DNA from: Chryseobacterium antibioticum | Lineage (GTDB): Bacteria > Bacteroidota > Bacteroidia > Flavobacteriales > Weeksellaceae | Assembly: GCF_012927325.1 (NCBI RefSeq) | Contig: NZ_JABBGI010000012.1 | Span: 62,001-126,000, forward strand | Direction of reading: 5' to 3' | Length of the DNA stretch: 64,000 bases | Shown here: one piece after another, positions 61,605 through 64,000 of the stretch | How the letters are laid out: the number at the start of each line of letters is the position of its first letter | How positions within the stretch are numbered: the stretch's first letter is position 1 | Program-made: the position numbers and the translations under genes | The notes under the pieces: model-generated | Told to the model about the DNA's origin: nothing | The model's input: only the letters and a program-made list of their open reading frames with translations | The model's database searches: none

Positions 61605-62036
61605 TTAAATTGCTTTTAAGTGATACTGCAGATGATCGATATAATCCTGGATAATATATTCCAGTGTGAATGCCTGAGGAACCGTTTTTGTGGTGTCACA
61701 GGTTCTTTGCAGAGCTTCGTCCGGAATATTTTCTACGGTATGAACAATCTGAAGATTCAGCGATTTCCAAAGACCGATGACCTCTGAAAACGGAACATTC
61801 TGATAATTCTGCGCCTTCACCCAAAAATCCTGATCATATACAATATTATCATTTTCTTTATACTGAGTCACTACAAATCTTCTAATATTCGTCAGTGCAC
61901 TATCGCAAAGATGCCCTAAAATTTCTTTTTTAGACCATTTTTCAGACGAAATTTTATACGCCCATTCTTCCTCAGAAATGGTTTCAAATCTCTGAAGTTC
62001 GGCATCCACAATATTTTTAAGAATCTGGTAGTTCAT
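61605..62036 (-). CDS. DinB-family protein
   Basis: About 143 residues from the ATG at 62036 (a longer start at 62063 overlaps folE by 20 nt). A four-helix bundle of the DinB/YfiT-type family: metal-binding His residues in ILGHLCDSA and near the C-terminus in YIDHLQYHLKAI, the three-His pattern of these metalloproteins. Some relatives act as thiol transferases using bacillithiol (bshA is present in this window); no activity can be assigned from sequence. Follows folE by 7 nt, in one operon. Confidence 0.82.
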   Translation of the reverse strand: MNYQILKNIVDAELQRFETISEEEWAYKISSEKWSKKEILGHLCDSALTNIRRFVVTQYKENDNIVYDQDFWVKAQNYQNVPFSEVIGLWKSLNLQIVHTVENIPDEALQRTCDTTKTVPQAFTLEYIIQDYIDHLQYHLKAI

Positions 62037-62043
62037 CTGTTTA

Positions 62044-62712
62044 CTAATAATCAAGTTTAGCATGGCTTCCTACATAATGCAGGAATTCCTGTCTGGTGAT
62101 AGGATTGGTTCTGAAAATACCACTCAATTCTGCCGTGATGGTAGAACTTGCGGTATCTTTTATTCCTCTGCAGTTAACGCATAAATGTTTTGCATCAATA
62201 ATACAGGCCACATCTTTAGTGCCCAATGCCTCTTTCAAAGCATCTACGATCTGCATCGTCAGTCTTTCCTGAACCTGCGGTCTTTTTGCATAATAATCCA
62301 CAATCCTGTTGATCTTGGAAAGACCAATCACTTCCCCGTTTGAAATATAGGCAACGTGGGCTCTTCCGATAATCGGCAGAAAGTGGTGTTCACAGAATGA
62401 ATATACGGTAATATCCTTTTCCACCAACATCTGGCGGTATTTGTATTTATTGGAAAACGTGGAAATTCCCGGTTTGTTTTCAGGAAGAAGTCCTCCAAAA
62501 ATTTCATTCACATACATTTTGGCAACACGCATCGGTGAATCCTTCAAAGAATCATCCGTCATATCCATCCCCAGTGTTTCCATAATCTCACCGAAAAGTT
62601 CGGTGATTTTTTCTATTTTTTCCTGTGGCGATTTATCAAATGCATCTTTCCTAATAGGCGTATGTTCTTTTCCAGTGAAAATATCATCGTCGTTATCGGT
62701 AAAATCAACCAT
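62044..62712 (-). CDS. folE: GTP cyclohydrolase I
   Basis: A 222-residue type I enzyme forming dihydroneopterin triphosphate from GTP, entry to folate synthesis. The zinc ligands are seen in SFCEHHFLPI (Cys and His) and CVNCRGIKD (Cys); the substrate-binding GLSKINRIVDYYAKRPQVQERLT segment is present. Length and motifs are standard for the T-fold enzyme. An exact -7 element (TATTTTTG, plus 62730-62737) lies 17 nt upstream. A DinB-like gene follows in the operon. Confidence 0.96.
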   Translation of the reverse strand: MVDFTDNDDDIFTGKEHTPIRKDAFDKSPQEKIEKITELFGEIMETLGMDMTDDSLKDSPMRVAKMYVNEIFGGLLPENKPGISTFSNKYKYRQMLVEKDITVYSFCEHHFLPIIGRAHVAYISNGEVIGLSKINRIVDYYAKRPQVQERLTMQIVDALKEALGTKDVACIIDAKHLCVNCRGIKDTASSTITAELSGIFRTNPITRQEFLHYVGSHAKLDY

Positions 62713-62729
62713 TTTTATTTAATTTGCAA

Positions 62730-62737
62730 CAAAAATA
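62730..62737 (-). promoter_or_regulatory. -7 element for folE
   Basis: The minus strand reads TATTTTTG, an exact TAnnTTTG match 17 nt before the folE start. The expected -33 TTG at 19-21 nt is absent. Confidence 0.5.
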
Positions 62738-62801
62738 CGGATAAAATCTGTTCATCGATTTCAATTTGGACGAAAAACATTATCCATTCTCAACTTAGCC
62801 T

Positions 62802-63956
62802 ATGATTATTGTCGAAGAAGTACAGACCGAAAACCAGAAAAAGAAATTTTTAGAATTTCCCGCCCAGCTTTACCAGCACGACAAAAACTATATAAGACCC
62901 CGAAATCAGGACATCGAAGAGATCTTTGATCCTGAAAAAAATAAATCTTTCCAGGAAGGAGAATGTGCAAGGTTCTTATTTAAAAATAAACAGAATGAGA
63001 CGGTAGGAAAAGTGGCCGTTTTCATCTCTCCTCTTTATGAGCAGAAACAGCCGACAGGAGGCATTGGATTTTTCGACTGTATCCATGATCAGACAACAGC
63101 CGATTTTATTTTTGACCATTGCAAAACGTGGCTTCAGAAAAGAGGGATGGAAGCAATGGACGGCCCGATCAATTTCGGGGAACGGGATAAATTCTGGGGA
63201 CTTTTAACGGAAGGGTTCGCTGAACCTCTGTTTGGAATGAATTATAATTTTCCCTACTACAAAGAACTTTTTGAAAACTATGGCTTCAGGATGTATTTTG
63301 AGCAACTCTGTTTTTCACGACCTATTTTCGCTGATGTTTCCAGGATTTTTACACTGATGCATACCAAGCACAGCCGAAATCCCGCGATCTCCGCAAGGCC
63401 GATGAAAAAGAATGATCTACCGAAATTCGCAAAAGATTTTACAGAAATTTATAATCAGGCCTGGGCATGTCACGGAGAAGGTAAGCAACTGGAAGAAGCA
63501 AAGGTTCTGAAAATGTTCAAAACGATGAGACCCATCATCAATGAACATATTTCCTGGTTCGTGTATGAAAATGAAAAGCCTATTGCGATGTGGATGAATC
63601 TTCCGGATGTAAACCAGTGGTTCAAATATCTGAACGGCCGATTTGGAATTGTGGAAAAGCTAAAATTTTTGTGGATAAAACAATTCACCAAGAATGAAAA
63701 AATGGTAGGCCTTGTTTTCGGTGTGGTTCCGGAATGGCAAAAGAAAGGGATTGACGGCTACATGATCTGGGAAGGAACGCAGCATTTGAGAAAACATACG
63801 GATTTCAAAACAACGGAGCTTCAGTGGATTGGAGATTTTAATCCTAAAATGATAAAAATAGCAGAGAGTCTTGATACAACTGTTACTAGAAAACTGGCTA
63901 CGTATCGGTATTTATTTGACCGCGATAAAGAATTTGAAAGACATCCTATCCTTTAA
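62802..63956 (+). CDS. GNAT-like acyltransferase of unknown substrate
   Basis: A 384-residue soluble protein beginning MIIVEEVQTENQKKKFLEFPAQLY. The C-terminal region (about 190-370) has a GNAT-like pattern (ISARPMKKNDLPKFAKDFTEIYNQAW, LVFGVVPEWQKKGIDGYMIW as the acetyl-CoA loop position, then LQWIGDFNPKMIKIAESL). The N-terminal half resembles a duplicated, degenerate GNAT fold. Proteins of this kind are widespread in Bacteroidetes and often mislabelled GTP cyclohydrolase because of their position beside folE. No signal peptide. Divergent from folE with 89 nt between. Confidence 0.8.
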   Translation: MIIVEEVQTENQKKKFLEFPAQLYQHDKNYIRPRNQDIEEIFDPEKNKSFQEGECARFLFKNKQNETVGKVAVFISPLYEQKQPTGGIGFFDCIHDQTTADFIFDHCKTWLQKRGMEAMDGPINFGERDKFWGLLTEGFAEPLFGMNYNFPYYKELFENYGFRMYFEQLCFSRPIFADVSRIFTLMHTKHSRNPAISARPMKKNDLPKFAKDFTEIYNQAWACHGEGKQLEEAKVLKMFKTMRPIINEHISWFVYENEKPIAMWMNLPDVNQWFKYLNGRFGIVEKLKFLWIKQFTKNEKMVGLVFGVVPEWQKKGIDGYMIWEGTQHLRKHTDFKTTELQWIGDFNPKMIKIAESLDTTVTRKLATYRYLFDRDKEFERHPIL

Positions 63957-63964
63957 ATAAAAAA

Positions 63965-63993
63965 CCCTGCCGTTTATTCAACAGCAGGGCTCC
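63965..63993 (+). terminator. Terminator after the GNAT-like gene
   Basis: CCCTGC-c-GTT (63965-63974) pairs with AAC-a-GCAGGG (63980-63989), followed by a weak T-run. Confidence 0.75.
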
Positions 63994-64000
63994 TTTCATT

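Noticed and set aside
1-64000. tRNA, rRNA, tmRNA or known riboswitch
   Set aside because: No cloverleaf, conserved rRNA sequence or recognised riboswitch core was seen by eye; a tRNAscan-SE and Infernal/Rfam run would be decisive.

Overview
The window looks like chromosomal DNA from a low-GC member of the Bacteroidota, most likely Chryseobacterium or a close relative in the Weeksellaceae/Flavobacteriaceae. Pointers are: promoters of the Bacteroidetes type (TTTG about 20 nt upstream of TAnnTTTG), many SpII lipoproteins, a type IX secretion sorting domain, BshA (bacillithiol synthesis), a CBM20-type MalQ, DUF families typical of Flavobacteriia (DUF4254, DUF4292, DUF2851) and a VgrG/PAAR-like effector cluster of the Bacteroidetes type VI secretion system (T6SS). 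No rRNA, tRNA, CRISPR array, prophage or insertion sequence was recognised.

Layout. 1-2045: end of a membrane-protein gene followed by an overlapping NarL-type two-component pair. 2306-4860: two tandem M43-type metalloprotease lipoproteins. 4913-10405 (minus): two M1 aminopeptidase-like proteins flanking an endonuclease/exonuclease/phosphatase-family protein. 10493-12156 (minus): a dienoyl-CoA-reductase-like SDR and a DUF1573 protein. 12329-16663: an OmpR-type two-component pair and a secreted GH92 mannosidase. 16968-18305 (minus): dihydroorotase. 18525-25607: flippase, sugar nucleotidyltransferase, DUF4292 lipoprotein, EnvC-like factor, TatA, DUF4254, a lipoprotein and RibA, mostly tightly packed. 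25677-26765 (minus): two small lipoproteins. 26880-29766: GH3 N-acetylhexosaminidase and BshA. 30021-32021: DUF2851, PspC-like protein and an acetyltransferase gene broken by one in-frame stop. 32192-35391 (minus): SIMPL protein and three tandem carboxypeptidase-regulatory-domain paralogues. 35575-38715: an AddA/RecB-like helicase-nuclease.

The accessory core of the window is 39056-52999: VgrG followed by three putative effectors, each with a candidate immunity gene. They are (i) a protein with a caspase-fold-like His-Gly/Ala-Cys pair, followed by a multi-TM protein; (ii) an alpha/beta-hydrolase with a Ser-Asp-His arrangement, followed by a membrane-anchored protein; (iii) a 1358-residue LysM / PAAR-like / lytic transglycosylase-like / EF-hand / M23 protein, followed by an array of five lipoproteins, four of which share one small beta-rich domain. 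The sequence here is visibly more AT-rich, and coding debris and a duplicated segment lie between the lipoprotein genes. This is the most promising region for undescribed biology.

53000-53318 is gene-free, AT-rich and holds a cluster of DnaA-box sequences (two perfect TTATCCACA, two near matches), a candidate replication origin or DnaA-regulated site. 53319-62712 (minus) carries ferritin, a Spy-like periplasmic protein, a GGFRGN-repeat secreted protein, MalQ, a T9SS cargo protein, CysS, a DinB-like protein and FolE. 62802-63956 is an acetyltransferase-like protein. Strong intrinsic terminators separate most units, and several intergenic regions hold short repeats that look like interspersed elements.
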